This document shows positions 8,846-17,673 of a stretch of 64,000 nt of DNA, piece after piece. The first letter of the stretch is position 1; each line of letters starts with the position of its first letter. The notes under the pieces were generated by a model. It was not told the origin of the DNA and did no database searches. It worked only from the letters and a program-made list of their open reading frames with translations. The position numbers were made by a program, and so were the translations under genes. The DNA comes from Paracoccaceae bacterium (GTDB lineage: Bacteria; Pseudomonadota; Alphaproteobacteria; Rhodobacterales; Rhodobacteraceae): contig QWDA01000006.1 of the NCBI GenBank assembly GCA_003605175.1, forward strand, positions 124,001 through 188,000. The letters are read 5' to 3'.

Positions 8846-10429
8846 ATGAGCAGCCATCAAACGTCCGCCGCGAACCAGACGGACACAGAGACCCGAGATA
8901 TCGGAAATTTTGCCGAGGCACTGGACGCCATGCGGGCGGCCATCGGTGAGGAGAATGTGCTCACCCGGGATATGGCTGATTATGGCGATCCGTTCGGGCC
9001 GCCGGGCGAGTGGTACCGGCCCGGTGCCGTGCTCCTGCCGGGCAGCGTGGAAGACGTGCAAGCCATCCTGCGCATCGCAAACGAACATGGAACGCCGGTC
9101 TGGACCAGCAGCCAGGGGCGCAACAGGGGCTACGGCGGCGGTGCCCCCCGCGTTTCAGGCACCTTCGCGCTCAGCCTGAGGCGCATGAACAAGGTGCTGG
9201 AAGTCGACGAAGAGAATTGCGTGGCCCTGGTCGAGCCCGGTGTCCGTTTCTTTGACCTCTACGACCACCTGCGGAAGACCGGCTCGAAGCTGTGGATGTC
9301 GGTCCCCGACCTAAGTGCCGGCAGCGTAGTCGGCAATGCGCTGGAACATGGCGTGGGCTATACACCGCTTGGCGATCATTTCGGCAACCATTGCGGCATG
9401 GAGGTCGTGCTGCCCGATGGCGACATCCTGCGCACGGGAATGGGCGGCATGTCCAATCCGCGCAACTGGCTGATCTATCCGCACGGCTGCGGCCCCTCGT
9501 GGGACGGGATCTTCAGCCAGTCGAATTTCGGCATCGTCACCAAGATGGGGGTCAGCCTGTTCCCGGCGCCCGAGGTCTATGCCCCCGGCTGGTTCACGCT
9601 GGACAACGAAGAGCATTTCGAAACGCTTCTCGACGTGCTGCGCCCGCTGATGATCGACGGGACGATCCCCAATCAGCCGATGATCATCAATGCCGTCTGC
9701 GCGGCAAGTGCCTTTGGCGAGCGCAAGCAATGGTTCGACGGCGAGGGCGCTATCCCCGATGAGGTTCTCGACAGGATTGCCGCCGCTCCCGGCTTCGGTC
9801 GCTGGGTCATGCGGTTCGCGCTCTACGGCGACGCGCCCGTGGTCGCGCATAACCGCGCCAAGGTCGAAAAGGCGCTCGGCGCGATTCCGGGCGGCGCGGT
9901 CATGTTCGACGAGTTCGACGGCCACAACCTGCCCGATTTCGAGAACCCGCATCACCGCGTGCAGGCCGGCATCCCGTCGATGGCGCTCGACCAGATGACC
10001 CGCTGGTATGGCGGCGAGGAAGGCGGGCATACCGGGTTCTCCTGTGCGATGCCGATCTCTGGAAAGGACGGAGGCGCTATCCGCGATCTGACCCGCGGCG
10101 TGCTGGACGAGCGCGGGCTCGACTATTCCGCCGCGATCATCGTGGGCAAGCGCAGCATGATCCATGTCGCGCTGGTGGTATTCGACACCAAGAACGAAGA
10201 GCAGTCGCGCAAGGCCTATGCCGCAGCCAAATCGATACTCGAACCGGCGGCGAAGCTTGGGTACGGCGAATACCGCAGCCATCTCGATTTCATGGACGAA
10301 GTCGCGGCGCTCTACGATTTCAACGACAACGCGCAGCGTCGCTTTGCCGAGAAGATCAAGGACAGCATCGACCCGAACGGCATCCTGTCGCCCGGCAAGC
10401 AGGGCATCTGGCCTGCCAGGTTCAGGTAG
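8846..10429 (+). CDS. VAO/4-cresol-dehydrogenase-type FAD flavoprotein
   Basis: This 527-residue protein belongs to the vanillyl-alcohol-oxidase family, which oxidises para-substituted phenols. Evidence is the FAD-binding run GRNRGYGGGAPRVSG, then EHGVGYTPLGDHFGNHCGM, LPDGDILRTGMG and FSQSNFGIVTKMGVSLFPAP. These match the order and form of 4-cresol dehydrogenase flavin subunits and VAO. The start is ATG 8846 (MSSHQTSAAN) after a GGGAGG ribosome-binding site; in-frame codons before it overlap the upstream gene. No signal peptide and no cytochrome partner (PchC) are visible nearby, so an oxidase-type enzyme or a distant electron acceptor is implied. Likely substrates are lignin-derived phenolics; this is an inference. 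Confidence 0.86.
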   Translation: MSSHQTSAANQTDTETRDIGNFAEALDAMRAAIGEENVLTRDMADYGDPFGPPGEWYRPGAVLLPGSVEDVQAILRIANEHGTPVWTSSQGRNRGYGGGAPRVSGTFALSLRRMNKVLEVDEENCVALVEPGVRFFDLYDHLRKTGSKLWMSVPDLSAGSVVGNALEHGVGYTPLGDHFGNHCGMEVVLPDGDILRTGMGGMSNPRNWLIYPHGCGPSWDGIFSQSNFGIVTKMGVSLFPAPEVYAPGWFTLDNEEHFETLLDVLRPLMIDGTIPNQPMIINAVCAASAFGERKQWFDGEGAIPDEVLDRIAAAPGFGRWVMRFALYGDAPVVAHNRAKVEKALGAIPGGAVMFDEFDGHNLPDFENPHHRVQAGIPSMALDQMTRWYGGEEGGHTGFSCAMPISGKDGGAIRDLTRGVLDERGLDYSAAIIVGKRSMIHVALVVFDTKNEEQSRKAYAAAKSILEPAAKLGYGEYRSHLDFMDEVAALYDFNDNAQRRFAEKIKDSIDPNGILSPGKQGIWPARFR

Positions 10430-10518
10430 GCGAACGGGCGTGTGGCCCGGGCAGACAGCCCCGCCAACGGCGCGCTACGCTCCGTGAGTGCGGGGTTCCT
10501 TCGGGGCTGACACTCTCG

Positions 10519-10578
10519 CCCATCCTGCGCGCCGATCCTATCCCGCGCAGGATGGGTGAAGTCCGTCAAAGGACTTCA
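10519..10578. repeat. Two adjacent perfect inverted repeats
   Basis: CCCATCCTGCGCG (10519-10531) pairs perfectly with its complement at 10544-10556 around a 12-base loop. Directly after it, TGAAGTCC (10557-10564) pairs with GGACTTCA (10571-10578) around GTCAAA. The first could terminate the flavoprotein transcript, although no T-run follows. The pair also sits at the junction with an IS remnant and could mark an element end. Confidence 0.6.
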
Positions 10579-10640
10579 TCAAAGGGCCAGCAATGTGCGG
10601 ATGTCAGCGGCATCAAGCGGCTGTGCGGAACGGAAAGGCA

Positions 10641-10753
10641 GTGCCCCGGGGCGAGGCCGAGACAGGCCATCAGCTGCCGCGGCGGCTCGAACCGGCGGAT
10701 ATCGCCAACCTCGACCATGGCCACGCTCACGATACGCGCGACAAGGCTATGTT
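10641..10753 (-). pseudogene. IS110/IS116-family transposase fragment
   Basis: On the minus strand the frame reads ARIVSVAMVEVGDIRRFE followed by PPRQLMACLGLAPGH. This matches the central conserved part of IS110-family transposases, where VAEVGDxxRFxxPRQLMAYLGLxPSEHSSG is typical. Only about 35-40 residues survive. The sequence after LAPGH is unrelated and the upstream DEDD catalytic domain is missing. It is a dead remnant lying between the acquired-looking segment and the GH105 gene. Confidence 0.8.
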
Positions 10754-11869
10754 TTATAAGAGATTTCTCCCGTTTCCGCTCCGGCCCGGCCAGCCCTCGC
10801 GGGCGATGGCGTCGACCAGCATCAGCATGGTCAGGGCCTGGCCGTAAGGCGCCGGGATGTCGGGGATCTGCCGGTAGAACTCCAGCGTGTGCCCCATCGG
10901 CGTGCCGTCGGAGACATGCGACACGATCCCGTCGGGCTCGATGCAGGTCAGCACCGCCGCTTGGGCCCGGTCGGCCATCTGGCGGTACCGCGCGCCCAAA
11001 AGCCCCAGTTCGATCGCCCGACTCACCCCATAGGCGATCCCCGCCGTGGCCGAGGCCTCGATCGGCGAGGCCGGATCGTCGAGCAGCGTGTGGAAGAACC
11101 CGCCCGCGCCCTGCAGTGCCGCCAGCCGGTCCACCTGCGCCCGGAGCACCGCGCAAAGATGGCGCCGCGTCGCCGGCGGCAGGTCCGGCACCATCCCGAT
11201 CAGCTCGGGGATCGCGATGGTCACCCAGGAATTGCCCCGCGCCCAGAACGCGCCCGCGAAATTGTGCCGGCCCTCGAAGGTCCAGCCGTGATACCAGAGC
11301 CCGGTCTTCGGATCCGCGAGGAAGCGCGCATGGACCAGGAACTGGTACACCGCCTCCTCCACCCATTCCGGCCGGTTCAGCCGCTTTCCCGCCCGCGCCA
11401 GGAACAGGCAGGTCATGAACAGCGTGTCATCCCACAGCTCGCCCTCGTTCGCGCGCTCCTTGACCACATGCTGGAACCCGCCATCCTCGGTGCGGGCCAG
11501 GCCATCGACGAGCCAGTCCGCCCAGTCGGCCACCAGCGCCTCCCAGTCGGGCCGGTCCACATGGTCGATCAGGCAGGCCAGCGCCAGCATCGGCGCCGAG
11601 GAATTGACCTGCCGCGGCGGCAGACCCCGACCGATCTGCCAGTCGTACCACTCCGCCAGCGCCGCGATCAGACCGGCGTCGCCCGTCGCCTCGGCATGGC
11701 GGTAGAGCCCGTAGACGCCTACGCCGATCTCCCAGTCCCATTCGTCGAACTGCAGCCGGAACCCGTCGCCCGCCAGCGGCGCGGTCTCGTTGATCCCGCG
11801 CAGCCGGGCGAGGCCGGTCGCGACGTTCCTCAGCTGCGACAGGAGCGTATCGGTCATGGTTTCTTGCAT
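10754..11869 (-). CDS. GH105-family unsaturated uronyl hydrolase (YteR/RhiN-like)
   Basis: This 371-residue (alpha/alpha)6-barrel enzyme resembles YteR, which removes the unsaturated uronic acid left at the non-reducing end after pectin or rhamnogalacturonan lyase action. The active-site pattern LWDDTLFM (D147/D148) is clear, as are FDEWDWEIGVGVYGL, FWARGNSWV and FFHTLLDD. There is no signal peptide, so it acts in the cytoplasm on imported oligomers. The start at ATG 11869 (MQETMTDTLL) has an AAGGATAGGA ribosome-binding site; the alternative ATG at 11857 forms an ATGA overlap with the upstream stop but has a poor site. It is the last gene of the importer operon. Confidence 0.87.
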   Translation of the reverse strand: MQETMTDTLLSQLRNVATGLARLRGINETAPLAGDGFRLQFDEWDWEIGVGVYGLYRHAEATGDAGLIAALAEWYDWQIGRGLPPRQVNSSAPMLALACLIDHVDRPDWEALVADWADWLVDGLARTEDGGFQHVVKERANEGELWDDTLFMTCLFLARAGKRLNRPEWVEEAVYQFLVHARFLADPKTGLWYHGWTFEGRHNFAGAFWARGNSWVTIAIPELIGMVPDLPPATRRHLCAVLRAQVDRLAALQGAGGFFHTLLDDPASPIEASATAGIAYGVSRAIELGLLGARYRQMADRAQAAVLTCIEPDGIVSHVSDGTPMGHTLEFYRQIPDIPAPYGQALTMLMLVDAIAREGWPGRSGNGRNLL

Positions 11870-14367
11870 CGCGGTCCTATCCTTCCTGTCTGATCCTGCG
11901 CCCGCGGCAGCCGCTCGATCACCGGCACCTGGCTTTCCGTGGAGAACGGCAGAGCCCGGCCGCCGCGGAACAGGCCCAGCGCATGGTCCAGCCGCAGCTC
12001 CTCCGCGCCCGCCCCCGCAAGCCCGAGCGACGGGCCCGGCCCGAGCGTCAGCACCATCCCGGCGGCGCGCGCCGCGAGGGCCGACAACCCGCCCTCGGGC
12101 AGGTCGTCCACCAGCACCGCCCATCCCGTGCGCGCGCCCTCGCAGCGCCACTCGATCCCGGCCCCCGGCCCCCGCGTCACGGGTTCGATCGGCCCGCTCG
12201 CCTTCAGCGTCACCGCGCCGCCGCCCGAGGCCAGCACCAGCCAGTTATCCCCTGAAAGCACCGCGTCGAAGGCGGCGGCGGGCGCATAGGCATGGGTGAA
12301 AGCCTGCCGCGGCGCCGCGCCCAGTTCGCTCAGCACCAGCGCGCAGTTCCCGTCCATCCCGACCCGCGGCATCACCCCGTTCCCGGCCCAGTAGGACGGC
12401 CGGTTCGAGCCCCAGGGATCGTCCTCGCCGGGATGGTTGATCCAGACCCGCGCGAACGGCGCCGCGGCCGCCTGCACATCGACCAGATGCTGCTGGTGCC
12501 CGCCCTGCCCCGGCACCGCGTCGACCGCGGCCGAAAGCTGCATATGCGCCGTCTTCCACAGCGCCAGCCGCGCCTGGGTGCCGTAGCCCTGCACGTAACG
12601 CGCCTGCACCGCCTGCCCTACCGGCGCCGCCGCCAGCGTGCCAAGCGCCTCGGGCGGCGCGTAGTCGCAGGCGCAGAACTGCGGCAGCGCCGCCACGCCG
12701 GCATTGAGCCAGCCCTGCCCGAAGGCCACAGCCGCGAAGGGCGCCAGCTCGGTCAGCGGCCCGGCGCGGAGTTCCTTGTCATAGGCCCGGCCCATCGTGC
12801 CGGCCGCCACCCCGCCGATGCTGTGCAGCGCGATCATCGTGAAGAGCCGGTCGAGGATCTCCCGCGCCCGCGCGCGCAGATCCGTCTCGCCGAAACGGTA
12901 GAGCGCGAAGAGCCCGATGAAGTCGATCGGGTAATAGGCCGCCGAATTCCACTCCGCGAGCCCATGCGCCTCGACCGATGCCAGCCAGCGCTCCAGCCGC
13001 CCGCGCGCCAGCGCCGCGTGCCGGGCACCGGTCATCCCGGCATTCGGAAACGCCGCGTCCGGGTAGAGCCGCCCGGCCAGGTACTCGGCCACGTGGAAAC
13101 ACAGCGCATGGTTCTCGCTCCAGAACCACATCGCGTCGTTGCCCGGCTCGTCGGCCCAGTAGCGGTAGCCCAGCACCGCCTCGCGGGCCCGCGCCGCCGC
13201 CTCGGGCGGCAAGGCCGCGCCGTGCTCGGCCAGGCACCACAGGAGCGGCACGATGACGAAATCCGAGCAATCCCGCCGCCCCTCGATCCCGTCGAGCGTG
13301 TCATCGAGGATCTCCCGCGCCACCCCGTCGAACGGCATCCCCAGCGCCAGCATCGCCAGGAGTCGCCCGATCCGGGGCTCGCCATGACGCGCGGCATGAT
13401 CGAGCGCCGCGGCCTTCCGCGCGTCGAGATCACCGCCCAGGGCCCGCGCCGCCGGCTGCCCCAGCCGGGCGAAGGCGATCTGCCGCTCGACCCGCGCCGC
13501 GCCAATCTCGAGCGTCAGGTCGAGCGGGTGATACCCGTCTTCCAGATCCCCCGCCGTCCCCAGCACCACCCGCGTCGCGCCCGTCCGGAGCACGGCCTCC
13601 GCCGCGAACAACGCCGGCTTGTGGCTGAGATGAACCGAGGGCCGGATCTCGGCGCGGATCGCCACGTCCGTCGGCGCCGGCGCATCGAAGGCCAGCTCCA
13701 GCGCCTCGCCCGGACCGAAACACAGCCGCGCCGGTCGCATGTCGCGCGCCAGCCCCCGCAGCACCTCCAGCGCGCCCGGATCGGCGCCGGTCGGCAGCGC
13801 CGCCACCAACTCGCCGGGACCCTCCCAGGTCAGCTCGACGAAGAAATTCGTGTCGCGCTCGGCCATCTCCTCGGCCAAGAGCACCAGCTCCGAGCCGCCC
13901 GCCTCCAGCGGCAGGACAAGCTCGGTCTCCTGCACCGCGTTCCGCGTGAACGGCTCGAACGCCGCCACATGGCGCCCGTCGACCCAGAGGTTCACCCCGC
14001 CGCAGGTGGCCAGCCGGAACCGCGCCGCCCCCGCCGCCTCCGGCACCAGCCTGGTCCGGCACCAGCGCGCCAGCCGATGCGGCCGGTGCCAGAAGCCCGA
14101 GAAATCGAGCCGCCGGTTGAAGCCCGGCAGCGCGAGCGCCACCGCCTCGAAATCCGCCAGCGCCGGCGTCCCGCGCGCCTTCACCTCCGCCCAGGTCGCC
14201 ACGCGGCAGGGCAGATCGCCCACATCCACGAAGCCGTTCACGAAGCGATAATCCACCGCGTCGCGGCCCGCCGCGACCTCGCCCGGAAAATACCGCTCCT
14301 CCAGCGGCCCGAGCTCGAACGCCGTGACGGTCCCGCCCGGCGCGATGGGAAACCGCGCCTCAGCCAT
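11854..14367 (-). CDS. Large protein of unknown function in glycan operon (possible carbohydrate-active enzyme)
   Basis: I do not recognise this 837-residue protein. About residues 1-330 look beta-rich, including a possible carbohydrate-binding stretch with VNLWVDGRHVAAFEPF. About 330-640 are helix-rich and contain MWFWSENHALCFHVAEYLAG and AEWNSAAYYPIDFIG, patterns like the (alpha/alpha) toroids of heparinase-type lyases and some glycosidases. About 650-837 are beta-rich again. This toroid plus beta-sandwich build is common among polysaccharide lyases. There is no signal peptide. The ATG at 14367 (MAEARFPIAPGG) overlaps the upstream gene by eight bases, and the GH105 gene overlaps its end. 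Its place between a transporter and GH105 suggests a job on imported uronic-acid oligomers. Confidence 0.8.
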   Translation of the reverse strand: MAEARFPIAPGGTVTAFELGPLEERYFPGEVAAGRDAVDYRFVNGFVDVGDLPCRVATWAEVKARGTPALADFEAVALALPGFNRRLDFSGFWHRPHRLARWCRTRLVPEAAGAARFRLATCGGVNLWVDGRHVAAFEPFTRNAVQETELVLPLEAGGSELVLLAEEMAERDTNFFVELTWEGPGELVAALPTGADPGALEVLRGLARDMRPARLCFGPGEALELAFDAPAPTDVAIRAEIRPSVHLSHKPALFAAEAVLRTGATRVVLGTAGDLEDGYHPLDLTLEIGAARVERQIAFARLGQPAARALGGDLDARKAAALDHAARHGEPRIGRLLAMLALGMPFDGVAREILDDTLDGIEGRRDCSDFVIVPLLWCLAEHGAALPPEAAARAREAVLGYRYWADEPGNDAMWFWSENHALCFHVAEYLAGRLYPDAAFPNAGMTGARHAALARGRLERWLASVEAHGLAEWNSAAYYPIDFIGLFALYRFGETDLRARAREILDRLFTMIALHSIGGVAAGTMGRAYDKELRAGPLTELAPFAAVAFGQGWLNAGVAALPQFCACDYAPPEALGTLAAAPVGQAVQARYVQGYGTQARLALWKTAHMQLSAAVDAVPGQGGHQQHLVDVQAAAAPFARVWINHPGEDDPWGSNRPSYWAGNGVMPRVGMDGNCALVLSELGAAPRQAFTHAYAPAAAFDAVLSGDNWLVLASGGGAVTLKASGPIEPVTRGPGAGIEWRCEGARTGWAVLVDDLPEGGLSALAARAAGMVLTLGPGPSLGLAGAGAEELRLDHALGLFRGGRALPFSTESQVPVIERLPRAQDQTGRIGPRCKKP

Positions 14368-15598
14368 CGCCCAGCGCCAGCTCGATCGCCCCGATCTTCG
14401 CCACCAGCGCATCCAGCCGGTCGATCCGGTGATCGGGCACCTCTGCCGCATCCGCCGGCAGATGGCTCCGCCGCCGCGACCAGCCCACATGGAGCGAGAT
14501 CAGCCCGAATTCGTTGGCGCCCCGGATGTCGCGGGCCAGGTTGTTGCCCACCATCACCACGCGCCCCGGGTCGTCCAGCCCCATCGCCGCCATCGCCGCC
14601 GCGAACATCTTCGGCGAGGGCTTCAACTCGCCCACATCGCCCGAAATCACATGGGCGCCCATCAGCTCCCAGATCCCGCGCGGCTTCAGCAGGTTCTCGA
14701 ACGTCTCGCGCGGCCCGTCCGCCACCAGCGCCATCGGATAGCCCAGCCCGTGCAGGTGCCGCACCGCGTCCATCGCATGCGGGATCTCCTCGGCCTCGGT
14801 GACGACCTCGGTGCCGGGCACCTTCACCTCGGTCGCCTCGTCGATCAGCGTGTCGCCGCAATCGAGGAACAAGGCCGCCAGATGCGGCACCCGCTCGGGC
14901 AATGCCGCGATCAGCGCCCGGACCCGCGCCGGGATCCAGCGCTCCAGCACCGCCCAGGGCAGCAACACTGGCTCCGGCCCCGGCCGAAAGACGAAGCGCG
15001 GCACGAACCCGGCCCGCTTCAGCGCCAGCCCCGCCAGCCGGTGATCGCGAGGCCCCGCCGCGAAGCCGCCCGCCTCGGCGAAGCGGTTGCCCAGATGCAC
15101 CCCCTGCGCCCCCGCCTCGGGCCCGGAGACCCGGCGGATCATCTCGCCCGCGATGAAGGGCATCGCCCGGTCCGAGGCCCAGAGCGCGTGCTTGCCGGGC
15201 TCGGAAAACAGGACCGGGCGGCCCGCGCGCATCCCCGGCAGCCCGCTGCCCGTGTCCATCGCCACGCGCATCCCGTGCATCGTGCCCTCGACCCGCACCG
15301 GCGCCCCGGCGGCATCGAGATGCACCCACACATGCTCGAGGTCGTAGAGATGCTGGATGTCCCAATCGTGCCAGATCGCGTATTCGATCACCGCGCCGCC
15401 CGGCGGCGGGGTCAGCAGGAACTTCGACGAGGGCGAAACCCCCGCCGCCCGGATCACCGAATAGCCAAGCGCCAGGGGCGGCGCGGGCTCGGCCAGGTCG
15501 AGGCAGAGGACCGGCCGGTGCCGCTCCGCCAGCGCGTAATCCGGCGCGCCCGGATCGGCCGTCGGCACCGCCGGTTCGGTCACAGCAAAGAGGCTCAC
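14360..15598 (-). CDS. Two-domain protein: unrecognised N-terminal domain plus HAD-type hydrolase
   Basis: This is a 412-residue protein. Residues 1-230 form a domain I cannot name, with WHDWDIQHLYDLEHVWVHLD, VEGTMHGMRVAMD and EPGKHALWA, rich in His, Asp and Trp. Residues 240-412 are a HAD hydrolase: motif I LFLDCGDTLID (nucleophile D246), motif II VADGP, motif III lysine in GELKPSPKMF and motif IV MVGNNLARDIRGA. In motif I the usual second Asp of DxD is glycine, as in several HAD subfamilies. The GTG at 15598 overlaps the upstream ATPase stop (GTGA). It may dephosphorylate a sugar phosphate made in this pathway. The N-terminal domain could bind the sugar; both are inferences. Confidence 0.75.
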   Translation of the reverse strand: MSLFAVTEPAVPTADPGAPDYALAERHRPVLCLDLAEPAPPLALGYSVIRAAGVSPSSKFLLTPPPGGAVIEYAIWHDWDIQHLYDLEHVWVHLDAAGAPVRVEGTMHGMRVAMDTGSGLPGMRAGRPVLFSEPGKHALWASDRAMPFIAGEMIRRVSGPEAGAQGVHLGNRFAEAGGFAAGPRDHRLAGLALKRAGFVPRFVFRPGPEPVLLPWAVLERWIPARVRALIAALPERVPHLAALFLDCGDTLIDEATEVKVPGTEVVTEAEEIPHAMDAVRHLHGLGYPMALVADGPRETFENLLKPRGIWELMGAHVISGDVGELKPSPKMFAAAMAAMGLDDPGRVVMVGNNLARDIRGANEFGLISLHVGWSRRRSHLPADAAEVPDHRIDRLDALVAKIGAIELALGDG

Positions 15599-16623
15599 GC
15601 CTCCACCCCCTGCAACGCCAGTTCCTCGGCGAAATGGCAGCGCACCTGCCGCCCGCCGACCTCGCGCAGCGCGGGCAACTCGGCGGCGCAGCGCTCGGTC
15701 GCGTAGGGGCAGCGCGGGTGGAAGGCGCAACCAGAGGGAGGGTTCACTGCGCTCGGCACCTCGCCCTTCAGCACCTGCCGCCTGCCGCTCCGCCGCTTGC
15801 GCGGATCGGGCTGCGGCACCGCGCCCAGAAGCGCCTCGGTATAGGGATGCATCGGCCGGGCGAAGATCTCCTCGGTCTCGCCCAGCTCGACGATCCGGCC
15901 CAGATACATCACCGCGATCCGGTTCGAGATATGCTCGACCATCCCCAGATCGTGGGTGATGAACAGATAGGTCAGGTCGAACTGTTCCTGCAGGTCCTGC
16001 AACAGGTTGATGTTCTGCGCCGCCACCGACACGTCCAGCGCCGAGACCGCCTCGTCCGCCGCGATCAGCGCCGGCGAAAGCGCCAGCGCCCGCGCGATGC
16101 CGATCCGCTGCCGCTGCCCGCCCGAGAAGGCGTGCGGATAGCGCCCGGCATATTCCGGCCTGAGCCCGACGCAGGCCAGAAGCTCGGCCACCCGCGCGTC
16201 GATCTCCGCCCGCGTGGCGCCATGCACCGACATCGGCTCGCCGATCAGGTCGCGCAGGGTCATGCGCGGGTTGAGCGAGCTGTAGGGATCCTGAAAGATC
16301 ATCTGCATCTCGCGCCGGATCGGCCGCATCGCCCGGTCGTCGAGCGCCGAGATATCGGCGACCGTCCCGTCGGAGAGCCGGAACAGCACCCGCCCCGCCG
16401 TCAGCCGATAGGCGCGCAGCATCAGCCGCGCGACGGTCGACTTGCCCGAGCCGCTCTCGCCGACAAGGCCGAAGGTCTCGCCCTTGCGGATGTCGAAGCT
16501 CACATCGTCCACCGCCCTGAGCAGCGCCTGCCCGGACCCGGTCTTGACGCCGAAATGCTTGCTCAGCCCCTCGACCCGCACCAGCACCTCGGCCGGCATC
16601 GCCTCTGCGGGAAGCACGCTCAT
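15595..16623 (-). CDS. Oligopeptide/oligosaccharide-type ABC transporter ATP-binding protein (OppF-like)
   Basis: This 342-residue ATPase is the second nucleotide-binding subunit of an Opp/Dpp-class importer. Walker A is GESGSGKST, the signature is FSGGQRQR, Walker B is LIAADEAVSALD, and the C-terminal oligopeptide-transporter extension is present with HPRCPYATERC. The start at ATG 16623 overlaps the stop of the preceding ATPase gene as ATGA. Opp-class transporters beside glycosidases usually carry plant or microbial oligosaccharides rather than peptides, which suits the GH105, GH28 and GH38 genes here. Confidence 0.93.
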   Translation of the reverse strand: MSVLPAEAMPAEVLVRVEGLSKHFGVKTGSGQALLRAVDDVSFDIRKGETFGLVGESGSGKSTVARLMLRAYRLTAGRVLFRLSDGTVADISALDDRAMRPIRREMQMIFQDPYSSLNPRMTLRDLIGEPMSVHGATRAEIDARVAELLACVGLRPEYAGRYPHAFSGGQRQRIGIARALALSPALIAADEAVSALDVSVAAQNINLLQDLQEQFDLTYLFITHDLGMVEHISNRIAVMYLGRIVELGETEEIFARPMHPYTEALLGAVPQPDPRKRRSGRRQVLKGEVPSAVNPPSGCAFHPRCPYATERCAAELPALREVGGRQVRCHFAEELALQGVEA

Positions 16624-17663
16624 TGCCCCGCCTCCCGCAACTCGCCCGCGAAATGGCAAAGCGCGCTCTGATCGCCCGCGAAGGCCTTGCGCGGCGGCAG
16701 TTCGGTGCCGCAAAGCGCGGCATCGGCAAAATCGCAGCGGGTGTGGAACGGGCAGCCCTTCGGTACGTTGTACGGGTCCGGCACCGAGCCCCGGATCGTC
16801 TTCAGCCGCCGCACCCGCGCCTGGCCGAGGCGCGGAATGGATTGCAGGAGCGCCTGCGTATAGGGATGCTTGGGCGCATAGAAGATGTCGTCGACGCTGC
16901 CGGTCTCGACGATCCGGCCCAGATACATCACCGCCACCCGGTCGGCGATATCGGCCACGACGCCAAAATTGTGGGTGATGAAGATGATCGCCATCCCCAG
17001 CTCGTCCTGCAGCGACTTCAACAGATCGAGGATCTGCGCCTCGGTCGTCACATCGAGCGCGGTGGTCGGCTCGTCGGCGATCAGCAGGACCGGGTCGCAG
17101 CACAGGGCGAGCGCGATCATCGCCCGCTGCCGCATGCCCCCCGACATCTGGTGCGGATAGCGGTCGACCATCTCCTCGGGGTTCGGCAGTTGCACCTTGC
17201 CCAGAAGCTCCACCGCCCGCGCCCGCGCCTCGGTCCGTCCGCATTTCCGGTGCAGCATCACCGTGCGCATGATCTGCGTGCCCACCGTGTGCACCGGCGA
17301 CAGCGCCGTCATCGGCTCCTGAAAGATCATCCCGATCCGCCCGCCCCGGATCTCGCGCATCAACCGGCTGTTCTTGTGCTCGGCCGACAGGAGCAGCTCG
17401 CGGTCGCCGTCCGGGTTGAACCGGATCGACCCGCCGGCGCCCTCCACCGCGTTCTTCGCCAGAAGCCGCATGATCGCACGCACGGTGACCGACTTGCCCG
17501 ATCCGCTCTCGCCGACGATGCCCAGCACCTCGCCGCGATCCACGTGATAGGTCACCGAGTTCACCGCCGCGACGCGGCCGTCGCGCGTCGCGAACCCCAC
17601 CTGCACGTCGCGCAGGTCCAGAAGCCGCTCGGAGGGCATCGGGGGAAGCGTTGGGTTGCTCAT
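16620..17663 (-). CDS. Oligopeptide/oligosaccharide-type ABC transporter ATP-binding protein (OppD-like)
   Basis: This 347-residue ATPase is the first nucleotide-binding subunit of the importer. Walker A is GESGSGKSV, the signature is [15 protein letters not shown], Walker B is [12 protein letters not shown], and the C-terminal extension has [11 protein letters not shown]. It starts at ATG 17663 ([10 protein letters not shown]), ten bases after the permease stop. Together with the gene at 15595 it gives the paired ATPases expected in this transporter class. Confidence 0.93.
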   Translation of the reverse strand: MSNPTLPPMPSERLLDLRDVQVGFATRDGRVAAVNSVTYHVDRGEVLGIVGESGSGKSVTVRAIMRLLAKNAVEGAGGSIRFNPDGDRELLLSAEHKNSRLMREIRGGRIGMIFQEPMTALSPVHTVGTQIMRTVMLHRKCGRTEARARAVELLGKVQLPNPEEMVDRYPHQMSGGMRQRAMIALALCCDPVLLIADEPTTALDVTTEAQILDLLKSLQDELGMAIIFITHNFGVVADIADRVAVMYLGRIVETGSVDDIFYAPKHPYTQALLQSIPRLGQARVRRLKTIRGSVPDPYNVPKGCPFHTRCDFADAALCGTELPPRKAFAGDQSALCHFAGELREAGQ

Positions 17664-17673
17664 GCCGCGCCCC

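Noticed and set aside
12292-14802. An 836-codon open frame on the plus strand opposite the 837-residue protein
   Set aside because: It is Arg/Pro/His-rich without domain structure, while the minus-strand frame has protein-like composition and operon overlaps on both sides.
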